Of a stretch of DNA of 64,000 nt, positions 1 to 11,775 are shown piece after piece (the first letter of the stretch is position 1; each line of letters starts with the position of its first letter). A program made the translations under genes and the position numbers. Location of the stretch: contig NC_066855.1 in assembly GCF_001640805.2 (NCBI RefSeq), forward strand, positions 17,326,639 to 17,390,638, written 5' to 3'. Source of the DNA: Lates calcarifer. Taxonomy: Eukaryota > Chordata > Actinopteri > Centropomidae. The notes beneath the pieces were generated by a model, which was not told the origin of the DNA, did no database searches, and saw only the letters and a list, made by a program, of their open reading frames with translations.

Positions 1-3000
1 ATCAAATGACTTTCCCACCTCTGAATTCTTCTTCATCTCACTGATATTTTTAAGAAACGGTGTTGTTAGCATAGAGATGGATGGTGAATGTTTGGTGGAG
101 TGAAGCTGGAAACATGATGTGATGTCACCAAACTCTCTGAATCTGGACTTACGACCAACGACAACTGTCCCACCCCTCACAGGTGAAAACCAGCAGGAGT
201 ACAGTTTGTGTGCATGCCCACACAGTCCCGGGAAGAGGGCGAATCAGGCAACATAACCACACCTGTATGGCTGGACCTGGAGCCTTAAACCCACAATAAC
301 TGATTTTGACCAGTTAAGGCAGTAGAAACAAACTGATATGCTTTTTTAATTTGACAACTTGAGAGTTTATCAGCAAACAAGTTGTCATTTTAGTTCTGTT
401 CCTGTCCCCATTAACTCTCGAGGAAATCTGGCTCTTTAGCTGCTAAATGTCCCACTATGTACTGTGTACCAGCTGGTTGCCAACTTTCCTCCTCTGCCAT
501 GTGTGCTTTTGCAGATCAGAAATGACACTATGCAGACACTATGAGTAAAGCTGTTGGCAGAAAATCCAAACAATTAGCTAAATAATATATTTATATATAT
601 AAAGCTTCATGGAGCTAAAAGAAACTGCAGAGTTGGACAAAAACATTCTATAGCTTCACCACTATGAGCAACCTCTTTTGCATACAGGTAGGTATGTGAT
701 CCACTGGATTACTGATTATACTGTAGGTTCTTTCATGTGTGAAAAACAATAGCCCTGTGCATGCAAACTTGTGGACTAAACAGCACATAGTCAGGAAGTC
801 CAGAGTGCTGAGAGCCATCCAAAATCATTATTCAACCTCTCTCTGGAGGATGGACATTTGGATTCAGTTAGCTTTTTTGTAACTGGTAGCCCACAGCGGC
901 ACTCTTGTCACAGAAACTCCTATTTTTATGGGGTTTTTTGTCCTATGAGCTTCTCATGATCATTAGATGAAATGTACACATCACTGATCATCACTTCAGC
1001 AGACATTAATCAGGCATAGCCTGTTATATCACTGCTCATATTTGACATAAGTGTATAAGAGTTACCATACTCCCATATCCACTGTCTGGCAGAGACTTAT
1101 CAAAAGATCACAAGCAGACAGTCTGAGTTATGTACAGATCACAATCCTTCCAAAGCAACATAAGACAACTCCATAGAGTTTGCAGTGATGGGGGGGGGGT
1201 GAAGATGAAGGCTAGTGATGCCAACAAAACTCCCTCTGTCTGTATGCTTGCTTTTTATAAATCCTATTCTGATAGCAGTGCATAAAGCACAACCTTATCT
1301 GCCCTGAACATGCAACTGCATGTCAGGCTGCTCCATCTGCACTTCACTGCAGTTATGCCTAAAAGCTGTTTGACACTGACCTGCATATCAAGGTGATTTC
1401 AAGGGAATACAAGGATGTTTCAGAGAGACTTGTGCTGCCGACAGCCAGTGGCTTACTTAGACCTGCATCCACCATCAGTGTCTTGATTTGGTGACTGTAA
1501 AACCTTTTGCTCCCTTTATTTCTCCTGATCTTTGAAAGTAATATAATATTTTCAACACTGACCTGTGCAATGGACAATTACAATAGACACTTCACTAATA
1601 TTGCTTTTTATGTCTAAACTGGTGGTTTAGATTGTGTATGTCTGACTGGGTGTTTGTTCACAACCCATCTCACCTGATCTTACTGCACAGCTGCACTGAA
1701 GCAATTTTGCTGCGCCCCAAGTTTCAGCAATCAACTTGTTGAGTAAATTTCTTCATAATTAGGAGGAGCGATGGCCAAAACTGTTCAGATAAGTTGTAAA
1801 CAAACCAAACATTCTTGTTTCTGTCATGATGTTTCAACGTCAAACCACGTTCCATTTCTCATCTTGTCACTTCAAGCCATTGTCCTCATTTCATCAGAGC
1901 AGATGGAACCAGAGCTACAACATGGCCAAGACAAACTTTTGTCAAATAGTCTCAGTGTAACATACTGTGAAAGTGTGTGTATATTGAGAAGGGATGGATG
2001 TGTGGAGGGTGGAGGACCATTAAGTCTTTTTTTTTTTTTTTTTTTTTTGTAGAAGTACAGTTGCCTCTTTTTTGTGTGTGTAAACCCTAACCACAACTGC
2101 TGAGCATTTGTGGATTTCTGCACAATTTCATCCCTGGGCTCCAGTTACACCCTGCTGCTCAGCCCAAACATGCTGAGGAAAACCATGATTGTCTCCGTCT
2201 GACCGGCAAACTCACATCCTGCAGTGACAGTGTGTGTGTGTATGTGTGTGTATGGGCTATTTTCAAACACCATATCTAAAGTTAAATCTGAGACACACCT
2301 GTCTGAGTTTCATTAAACTTTTTTTTTTTTTTCTCAGTGCTGACAACAACAGCTGCAGCACTTTGGATCCTTTAAAAGATGTCTGTCAAATCTAGAAATA
2401 GGTGTTAATTAATGGTAAAATTCACACCATCACCATCAATGCCCACTTGGCCACAATGTTCACTGTTGATTCTGACAGTCTTCAGTTAAGTTGCTGTATT
2501 TCTGTTCATGCTTCATGGTTCAGCTTAGCACTAAATTAGCCCATACAAACAAACACAAGGGTAACAGTCAGCAGAAGCTTTTAATATACTTGCCTTTGTG
2601 TGTAAGTCTTAACATCCCTGCTCTGACAACCACTTGCTTTTTGCTGATGGTAAATCAAGATGGTAGGAAGGGTGTTTGTGTATGGATGACATTAGCAGGT
2701 CTGAACCTGTCCCTCTGTCAGATTTGAAGGAAAAAAATTTGGTGCGTTGCCCAGTTGAAATGTATTAGTCTTATTTTCAAATATTGTGTTTGACACACCC
2801 TGTTTTCTGTTTCTTGAGTTGTCTGTATTGTAATGAGTGACAATTCATTTTTGTGATTTATGGGGATGGGAACTATATTATATTACATTTTAAGTTCCAG
2901 TGCAAATTCCACAGTAATATCTTAGATAACTCCAAGATGAAGGGTTTGTGTTGGTCCTGATCCATCATTTATTATTACATACATTTTAAGGTCTTAAAAG

Positions 3001-4276
3001 ATAAATAAAGTTCTTACATTTTATTTTCAGTATTCTCCAGTTTTCTCTTATTCTGCCTCTTCTACAACTTGCTGCTTTTGAAAGTTGTGGTGTCACGATT
3101 TTGAGTTTCTCTCTGCTCATTTCGTCCTATTCATTCAGTCCACTTGTTTGTGCATACACGCTCTATTTCCGTTCATCTTCAGAGCCGGACGCTCCTCACC
3201 TGTCTGCCTTTCCAATCAGTCGAGTCACCTGACCTGCTCACCTGTTCTCCATCCCCTTGTTTAGCTCTTTAAGATATATCCAGGTCCAGTTCCATTTGTT
3301 CTATGCCGTATTGTCTTTGTGTGCTTTACCTCTGTTGCTTGCTTGACTCTTTAATTGTGCTATTGGGTCCTTTTTTCTGTGAACCATGATGTTTTGTTCT
3401 TTATTTTGGTTGTTAAATTCAGGGAAAAGGATTAGGCTGTCCCTCATTCAGACTAACATGAGATCTTGAATTCCCCAGAGCAGATGTGAGCATTCTGGCT
3501 ATTTCCTCTTCAAATTTTACCCAATGAGAACGGGTTGCATTCCCCTTTAAGTGTCTGACTTTTGCGCAGGAAATAGCAGCTCTGTGTCTGTGTCTGTGTA
3601 GGAATGACACACACTGACCCTGTTAAACTAAACATGTTTTTTCCATTATCCAGATTTTGTGGAAAACCTAATTTCCTGAACTCAACCCAGTCATCCCTTG
3701 ACCAAAACAAAGTGCAGCGAGAAAATGAAAACCCAAATTAACCTACATGAAAACACTCCCTCTGTCTCCTGACCTGCTCCACAGATATCCATTTTCATGA
3801 GTCATGATATTATTTTGCTGAGGCGTCTTGCCTCAAACATCCCACTAAGCTAAAATTAAAACCAGGCTTTCTGTTTAGGGACTGTTGACAAAATGCACAT
3901 TCTCCAAAAGGAAATAAATACCTGAATCTGCCAGTTTGTTTTGGAAAATTTAAAAAAAGGGAGGAGGAGGAGGAGGAGGAGAGACAGACAGAGGGGGAAA
4001 AAACAAGTTATCTGTCTGAGAACATCAGTAAAATGTGAGGAGGTCACGAGAGGACACAATAGGACAATGTTTCTAAACAGGACCAGACAGTTCACAGACC
4101 TGATAAGGACAGAAGAACGTGCAGAGATGTATGGATAGATGGAGAGGCTGATACCGCAACCCAGAATTTTAACTCTCGTAATATCAGTTTGGAGGTCAGA
4201 CTGAAGTGAAGATGAAAAGAAAAGGAACAGACAGGAATAAAAGTCATCTCTCCACTCTCTCCTCACTACTACTCAC
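1..4276 (-). other. HTRA1 intron 4 (open at left edge)
   Basis: No exon seen on either strand. I looked for the HTRA1 segments carrying the catalytic Ser (GNSGGP) and the PDZ domain and did not find them. The stretch holds T- and A-runs (for example 2028-2048 and 2319-2332), a G-run at 1191-1199, a GGA-rich tract at 3957-3982 and a possible dispersed repeat at 3090-3420. Confidence 0.7.
3090..3420 (+). repeat. Possible dispersed repeat
   Basis: Starts near TGTCACGATTTT and is followed by pyrimidine-rich text, CACCTGACCTGCTCACCTG and a TTAAGATATAT stretch. This style is familiar from dispersed fish repeats, possibly LTR-derived. No terminal repeat or target duplication was delimited, so family and boundaries are guesses. 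Confidence 0.3.
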
Positions 4277-4366
4277 CGGTGCGTCGATCTTGATCAGAGC
4301 AATGTCTGCCTTCTCGTCCACATCTTTGATCTTTGCATCAAATGTGGCTCCACTCTTCAGCTCCAC
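4277..4366 (-). CDS. htra1: HTRA1 exon 4 (catalytic Asp)
   Basis: 90 bp, phase 0 at both ends. It encodes [20 protein letters not shown] and [10 protein letters not shown]; the Asp of ADIAL is the second triad residue. The donor is GTGAGT. The next residues expected in the family (GKLPVLLLG...) are not found on the minus strand of 1-4276. Confidence 0.94.
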
Positions 4367-6018
4367 CTGACGGATGAAAACAAAACATTAACTCTGATCA
4401 GAGGCAGTCGTGCTCTCTCAAACTGTTGTTTCATTCGACTTTCTACAGTTATGTATCAGTTAGATGCAGAACGAAATTCTTAATAGATAATGAAAACAAA
4501 ATTATACATATTTGTAAAATAACAAGTTAAATTTAGCAAATTAAGATATTATGAGTGTGTTTCCCCTGTATGGTCACTACAACTGTACTCTTAACATGAT
4601 TTGCTCTGCATACCTTTACTCTGTGCTTATTGGCCACAACGTGAGCGTTGGTGACGATGAGTCCGTCCTCTGACACAACAAACCCAGAGCCGCTGGCCAC
4701 TGCCACCTCCCGCTTAGAAAATATCATCCTGAGCAGAGAGAGAGAGAGACAAGAACATGCCTCTGACTAATATCCTCAAATAACAGTCTGAGCACAACAG
4801 TGAGTTTCTAATGAATTTATTGGACTTTAACAAGTTCAACTGCAGGAGTGATTAAATGTACCCACCCAAGAATAATTTAAAAGACTGTAAACATGGACAA
4901 ACAGGACCAAGAGTCTACAGCCACACTAGCAGCTCTAACATCCACTGTTTAGAGCTAGACAAGGAACCAGGGGATCACCAACATTGTTGAGGATTATAGA
5001 TTTTTTTTTGTGTCAATCCATGAAGGAGATCTTGCCACCAGTCGGTCTGAATGAAAACTCTGATCTGCTGGTGGCACTAGATAAGAAATGAGGGAGTCAC
5101 CAAGGTTATTAGGATTCTATGAAAAAATGGTAAGTTCTCATCCATGCTCTGCCACGTTCTCATCATGTAGTTTTGACTGTAATGATGAATAGCCAAGTGG
5201 GAAAAGCTGTTCATGCCAACCTCCTCGCTGTCATCCTAAATAGATTTATCTACATGTTAAGTCACACTGGAACAAATACGTAACGTGATAAAAATATGTA
5301 ATTTTGTTTATTTATGTAGTGTGACCACAAGCCCAGCGGGGGTGGTAACCATCCTGGTCTGAATGCTCCCAAGCTGGAAAAACCCTGCTTTTCCATTCTT
5401 CCGATGCCAACATTATGTGAACACAGCATTGTGGTGTAGCGTTACACAAGAGGATAACCACTACTTACTGTATGTGGTAGCTAATGTTAAGGCATGCTGG
5501 CAGATTGGGAACAGCAAGGAAACCTACTGTTATTCTGACTTAGGAGCACTCACAGAGATGTCACAGCTGTCGTCATATTAATATCTCAGACTTCAAGTTA
5601 CATCAGTAAGTTGATATTACTGTTCTGCCAGTAGATCATGAACAGCACGCTGCATGTTATAATGTCAGTAGTTATTCTTCAATTTCCAATGACAAGAAAG
5701 TCACATGCCATTAGCACTTTTTGATCTTGTTGCTGCTGCCTTTTCTGATCCCTGCAAAGTAGAAAGGCAGGTTGCTGTGTGTGTGTGTGTTTGTGTACAG
5801 TATATGCGTGTGTGTGTTTGTGTAGGCAAGGTTGAATCAGGTAGTTTTTCTCACTTGCGGTATAGTTCAATATGAACCACAGCAGGTGCAATCTTCTCCA
5901 CCACATCAGCGATGAAGTTGTACTTGTAACGAAGACTGTCAGGATTCTGCTGACCTGAGAGGAGGAAAACACACTGTCAACAAACTGTATCTCTCTCTCT
6001 CACTCCCTCTCTCTGTCT

Positions 6019-6054
<36 letters not shown>

Positions 6055-9000
6055 ATAAATGACAAGGGACCCTATAAAATGTAGGAGTTCTGAGTGTTGA
6101 GTTCTAAGTGAAGCAGAGAACTGTCAATCATCTGTTGTAATCTCTCAAATATAAATGCAGTGGATTTTGTCAGACCACAGTGACAGAGGAGAAAACTATG
6201 GGTTTGTGTTGCCATGTTGGATGAAAAGATCAGCATCTGAATTTCGATTTACGATGGGACCCAAACTGTGGCTGCTGTGTCAGAGCAAATCCAGATGTGG
6301 AGTGCAGTATATGAACTGTAGGTCTGAGAGCAGCTGCAGACTATCTGCTGATCCCACTGATGCTTATAAAACAAAGGAAATGACTCAGAGGCTAAAAAGA
6401 TATGGGGAGATAGCAGGCCAGGGATGTTGGGATGTTTTTTGACAAAATTATAACAGCTCATGCGTAACCGCCACTGTCACCTTACATAACCCCCCCACCC
6501 CCACCCCCACCCCCACCCCTTTTGGTTTTACTCCAGCGGTGCTGCAACATCTGTCACGGCTGCAGATCTTTCTATTCTCATTTCATTGCTCATTTGTAAG
6601 TCGGCCTCTCCCACTCCAACCTGCTGGAACCAGTTAGGAGACACTTTAGCTCATCTGTGCGTGTTGGTGTTGAAAACATGTTTTCTCTCTCAAAGCGCAG
6701 TGATGTAAAGACAAAACATGAAGACATTAAGGCCCTATTACACAACACCGTATTTGCTGGTGAGAAAAACTTTGACCAAATAAAACTTTTCTTCTGACAC
6801 TTCCTGGGGAAGAAAAATACTGCATGCTATATTTTCTGGGATCTCTGTGCCATTATGAATTCAAGGAAGTTGACAGAAACTCATCTGAACTTGTTGAGCA
6901 TGTGTAGCCTTCGGTCCATTAGCATCAGTCTTCTAATTGTGCTGTGGCTCACACAGCTCACCTCTGAAGGCCACAACCAAATCAGTGCCAGGGTGTTTTT
7001 ACAACAAGCCGAGGATGATGGGAAAATCTGAACAACAGGAACTCTCAAGACCATTTTTAAGCATTTCTTATCTTCAGCATGCAAACTTATTATTTATTAT
7101 TTTGATGAACTAGCTGATCCAACTTAAGGTTTTGCCTGAACTCCATGGCTGCCTACTGGCTGTGTGATCCTACTGGAACCATTCTTATTGATCTCATTTC
7201 TAACCTCTGGACAACATTTTATGCATTTAAACTGCTCAGTCATCTATCAGTTAATTGAATCACTAGTGACAAAATGTCCACTATTACTCTAGAAAACAAA
7301 ATGACTGTGCTTACTTGTGCTTATGTATACTTTGGAAAACACTGATTCATGATTTAACTAACCTCCAGCATTCATTTTTCATACATGAGACAGAGCAAAG
7401 TGCCAGTAAAGACACGTCTATGTGTCCTCAGGTCAGAGATCTGCAGGATTGTACCTTATCTCAGCTGATTCCATATATTTCAGCGTCTTCAGATCTTATC
7501 AGAGTTGAGCCCATGAGCCTGTTCCTCAGCTCAGCCCAGTTCCTATCACCTCCTCTCCATTCACTGGTTAAAGTGGAGCCAGTGGAGCTGATAAAACTTT
7601 TTTGGTTTACAAACAAACCAGTAGAAGCATGTTCTTTAACTTGTATAAGAATGTGTCTGTGCATTTTTAGAGGACAATGCCAGTTGTTACTTTTAATGCA
7701 GGCTCTTTTTTCAGTTATTTGATTTCTTTGTTTCCTTCTAAATAAAATGAAATGATGAATTCACCGGAAGCATGTGATGTAGAATCTATGACTGACAAGA
7801 AGGAAAAAGTGCAAATATCTGTTACACTGATAAAAACTGTAATACATACAGTGATTTACACAGTGAAGGTCAACAAATAAAGATCATTTTAAAACATGTG
7901 TGGTGTTTAATTTCCTTTTATTTCAATGTACATGAATAAAATCAAAGAGGATAGTCCTGTGGTCAAAAGCACTAAGTCTGAAGTCAAGTTTCTGACTGAG
8001 CAGCTGTTTGTTGTGAAAGCTCACTTCAGCCTCAGCTGCACCTGACTGTCTGGAAGACACTGATGTGTTTATGTGTGTGTGTGTGTGTTTGGCTGGCTAG
8101 GTGTTTGGCTGGAGGATTAGTGGTGTGCCAGATGCTGCGGCTTTGAAGTAAGCTGAATGGAGGCAGTCAGGCGAACGAAGAAACATCCCGACCTTAAACG
8201 CACTGCAGGTGTCATATAGTGAGGTAAAAAAAAAAAAAATCGCCAATTCTTCACTTATTCAGCGAAGCTGCAGCAGGTACAGTTCAGTAATCATTAGTGA
8301 GATGTCAGTGTCCTTGAATGCACAGACAAGAAGAATTTAAATGGTTGCTGCAGTTGTCAGACATGAACTAAAATCAATGGATCAATCAGAAATCTAATCT
8401 ATCTAATCTAAAAAACTGGTAGTTTATGTCAGAAAATGATAAACAGTGATGGAGCATATACAAGGTATGGCTATTAAATAATAAGACTGTGCTTATGAGG
8501 ATAAAACCACATGGTTCACAGTCACACTGAGTGTTGTATATTAAAGGTTGGGCACACACACAAAACTGCTGTAAGTTTCCAATAAGTGACGTCTTTAGTT
8601 CACTGCAGCTACTGATTGAAGTGCATGTTTTTGCTAAGGCATCAGAAACTGATGAGCAACGCATTAACTTCACATCTTTGGTGAGATTGAACAAAACAGC
8701 AGCTGAATCTTTCTGTACATTGTATGAGGAACACTGCATGTCATGTGCACGTGTGCACATTCAACAAACTGAACTAATCGTTCTAAATGATCGACGGCTC
8801 AGTATAAGAACGAGAGCAGAAATAGTCTCCATTGATAAAGAGACAGTTTGGAAAATTCTGCATGAAAATTTGAACATGACAAAAGTGTGGGCCAAAGTTG
8901 TCCCAAAACTTCTGACCCCTGATCAAAAGGAAAAGCAGTTTCTGGCCCAAAAACAAACCCTCCCTGTTCACCTGATCCAGCACCGTGTGACTTTTTCCTT

Positions 9001-10357
9001 TTTCCTAAGATCAAATCTGTGCTCAAAGGAACACGTTCTGAGTCTGTGTCAGAAGTTAAGAAAAGAACCACAGACGTTCTGAGACAACTGAAGAAGACCT
9101 ACTGCACTGCTCTGATCAGTGGAAGACCTGAATGCAGCGCTGTGATGATGCAGAGAGTAGTAGGAGGAGTATTTATTACTGCTCGTTATTTAATAGCCAT
9201 ACCTCGTATGTAATTTGTAGTTGCACCACTTCTACACTTAAAACTGTACAAATGTTTCTGGTGTTTAACACAAAACATTCACCTCCTCAGTGCAGACAAA
9301 GGCCAAATGATACCCTGTTTTGCACTTTATGAGAAATCTCATTACGAGCTGGACGAGCCTGAACTGGGAAAAATTCCTCCAGTTCCTGAAAGAGTTGAGT
9401 CACCCTGCAACCATGTTTTGTTGACTCTGTATCCAAGCCTGTCAATCTGACAAACAGCTCACAAGTCTGCACAGGAAGCAGAAAAAATAAAAGACGAAAT
9501 AATAAAGGAAAAAAAAAAAAAAAAAACATTTTGGTCCCTTCAAATCTGGGTTAAATAACTGTTTGACCTAGATCTGCGTCTGTTTAGGAAGTTACACAAT
9601 CGACCGATCAGCTCCAAGAGGTGAATCATTACAGAAGATTAACATGGTGTGTGTTTGTGTGACAGATTTCTTTCCTCAACTCAAGAAGTTCAAACCCTGA
9701 GAGACAAACTTGTCTGTTGCTCTTGGTTAAAAAGAATCAAGATGGCGAGAGGAGGGGACAGGAGAATAAAGAGTGGAGGAGGAGGGAGGATGGAAGAAGA
9801 GGAGAAAACTACAAAATTAAAAGAGAGAGAGGAGAGGAGGAGGAGCAGAGGGAAGACAGAGAATGCAGAATGACACTATTCTTTTATTCCGCTTGAATGA
9901 AGAGATCAAAGATGGGAGGAGAAATAGAGAAGAGGACAGGAAGTTCAGGAGGGAGGGGAGAAGAGGGAGGACAGGGGAAAGGGGAGGAGGTGAATTGTGA
10001 GAAAACAAATAAATTACTAAAACAGGAAAGATAAGGACGGAGGAAAAATAAACTCTGTTTTTCATCTTTCTATTCCTGGAGAGAGATGATCATTAATGGG
10101 AGAGAGGAGGAGGAGGAGGAGGAGGAGGAGGAGGAGGAGATGGAGGCAGAGGAGAGGCTGGAGGAAAGGAGGGAAAGAGATATGGGGAAGAACACAAAGA
10201 AGCAGAAGAAGAAAGAGAAAGGAGAGGTGAGAGGAGAAATAAGAAGAGGGATAATCAGCAGAAGAGGAGGAGAAGAAAGACTCTGACCTTGTTGAACTCT
10301 GCTAAGAGTCTGAATCAAACTGCACACTGGTGTGTTCACAGCTGCAGCTTCAGAGCC

Positions 10358-10401
<44 letters not shown>

Positions 10402-10447
10402 CACTCCTTAATATGCTTTCATTACTTTCCCTCTCTCCCCTCCCTCC

Positions 10448-10483
<36 letters not shown>

Positions 10484-10582
10484 TCATAGGGGAGCTCTGT
10501 TTGTTTTTGCAGCACAGGGCAGGCACTCACGACATCCTGGCCAAATTTCAAGACATTATGACCTTGTGGATAACATGAAGAA

Positions 10583-10620
<38 letters not shown>

Positions 10621-11530
10621 GTGGGAAACAACCCTGTTTGCTGGGTTGGTGCAGTGAGAGGTGCCAGTGCAAATATAACTGATCAGCAGATGGAGGAAGG
10701 GCAGATGAAGAGGTGGGCAGCTACAGAGCCACCTCCAGGTGTCTGATGGGACGTATCAGAGCAAGACTGTGACATTCACTGAACCCTGCAGCCACAGCTG
10801 ACAGTTACATGGCAACATCCATCTGAAGTTTGCTAACATTAGTCACTGCAGGTCAAGTAAAGACAGTTAGATGAGAAGATCAATACCATGCTGATACTGT
10901 AGCCTAGCTTAGCATAAAAACTGGAGACGGGGGGGAAACAGCTCGGCCGTCCAAAGTTAAAAAAATACACTCAACATCACCGGTAAAGCTTTGTAATAAA
11001 CATGTTATCTCCCAGTGTTCAGCCCAGGCTGCAAAACAACTATGTAGAAACAAGCTGGGGTTTTATGGGGGGGGTTGTGCTGGTAAGGCCAGTGACTGGG
11101 TGTCTTATAACATCACTCATGATGATTGATCCTCTCAATGAAACAATGGATGCAGTAAATTTAGCTCCTGAGGCTTAGACTGGCAAAAGAGGGAACTGGG
11201 AGTTTCCCTTTTACTTCAGTGTAGACAGAGTTCTCTTGTGGCTGTTTGAGGAGCTGCAGCTTAAGACACTGAACTTCAGCACTGAGTGTTTCCTCAAAGG
11301 TTTGCTCCATTCATCACCTGTGGCTTTGTTTACCGGTAATAGAAAGGACAATGCCGAGGCCCACAGAGATTCAAGGTGGAGGCTGTTCCATGAATGTGTC
11401 AAATAAAAATGATTTTAAAAATCAGTTGTTCTGGGGAGTTGAGGAGGTTTGAAAACAAAGACCAACAGATGAGGAGGAGAAAGTTGGGTCTGTGTATGGA
11501 CTGCTACTGAGGTCATCCAAGTTCAAATCC

Positions 11531-11576
<46 letters not shown>

Positions 11577-11700
11577 AACATTAGTGAAATATTTCTGTCT
11601 TATCAAACTTCTGGCTTTGTGAGAGCAGTTACAGGCTGACTTCCACAATCCTGCGCTCTCTCTCACTTTTCCTGTTTATTTCTTATGATACAATCTCTTT

Positions 11701-11775
<75 letters not shown>

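Larger units (their letters stand above)
8461..9206 (+). mobile_element. Mariner-type DNA transposon relic, internally deleted
   Basis: The left end begins CAAGGTATGGCTATTAAATA. The right end, read in reverse complement, begins CGAGGTATGGCTATTAAATA, so 20 of the first 21 bases of the inverted repeats agree. The element is flanked by TA on both sides (8459-8460 and 9207-9208), the known mariner/Tc1 target duplication. Inside are pieces of a mariner-like transposase: EQRINF...LNKTAAESF (about 8657-8715), the helix-turn-helix part [20 protein letters not shown] and LTPDQKEK (about 8790-8940), and, in another frame, [20 protein letters not shown] (about 9010-9080). The central catalytic region is deleted and the frame is shifted. 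At 746 bp it is well short of the roughly 1.3 kb of complete elements. It lies in HTRA1 intron 1, antisense to the gene. Confidence 0.88.

Noticed and set aside
1..4276. Remaining HTRA1 exons
   Set aside because: I read the minus strand for the catalytic Ser and PDZ segments and found no matching exon, so they must lie beyond the left edge.
8531..9082. 183-codon frame as a host gene in HTRA1 intron 1
   Set aside because: It is the broken transposase of the mariner relic, lying between matching inverted repeats.
10070..10483. 137-codon minus-strand frame rich in Ser, Leu and repeats
   Set aside because: It is translated from the purine tract and microsatellites; the composition explains the open frame.
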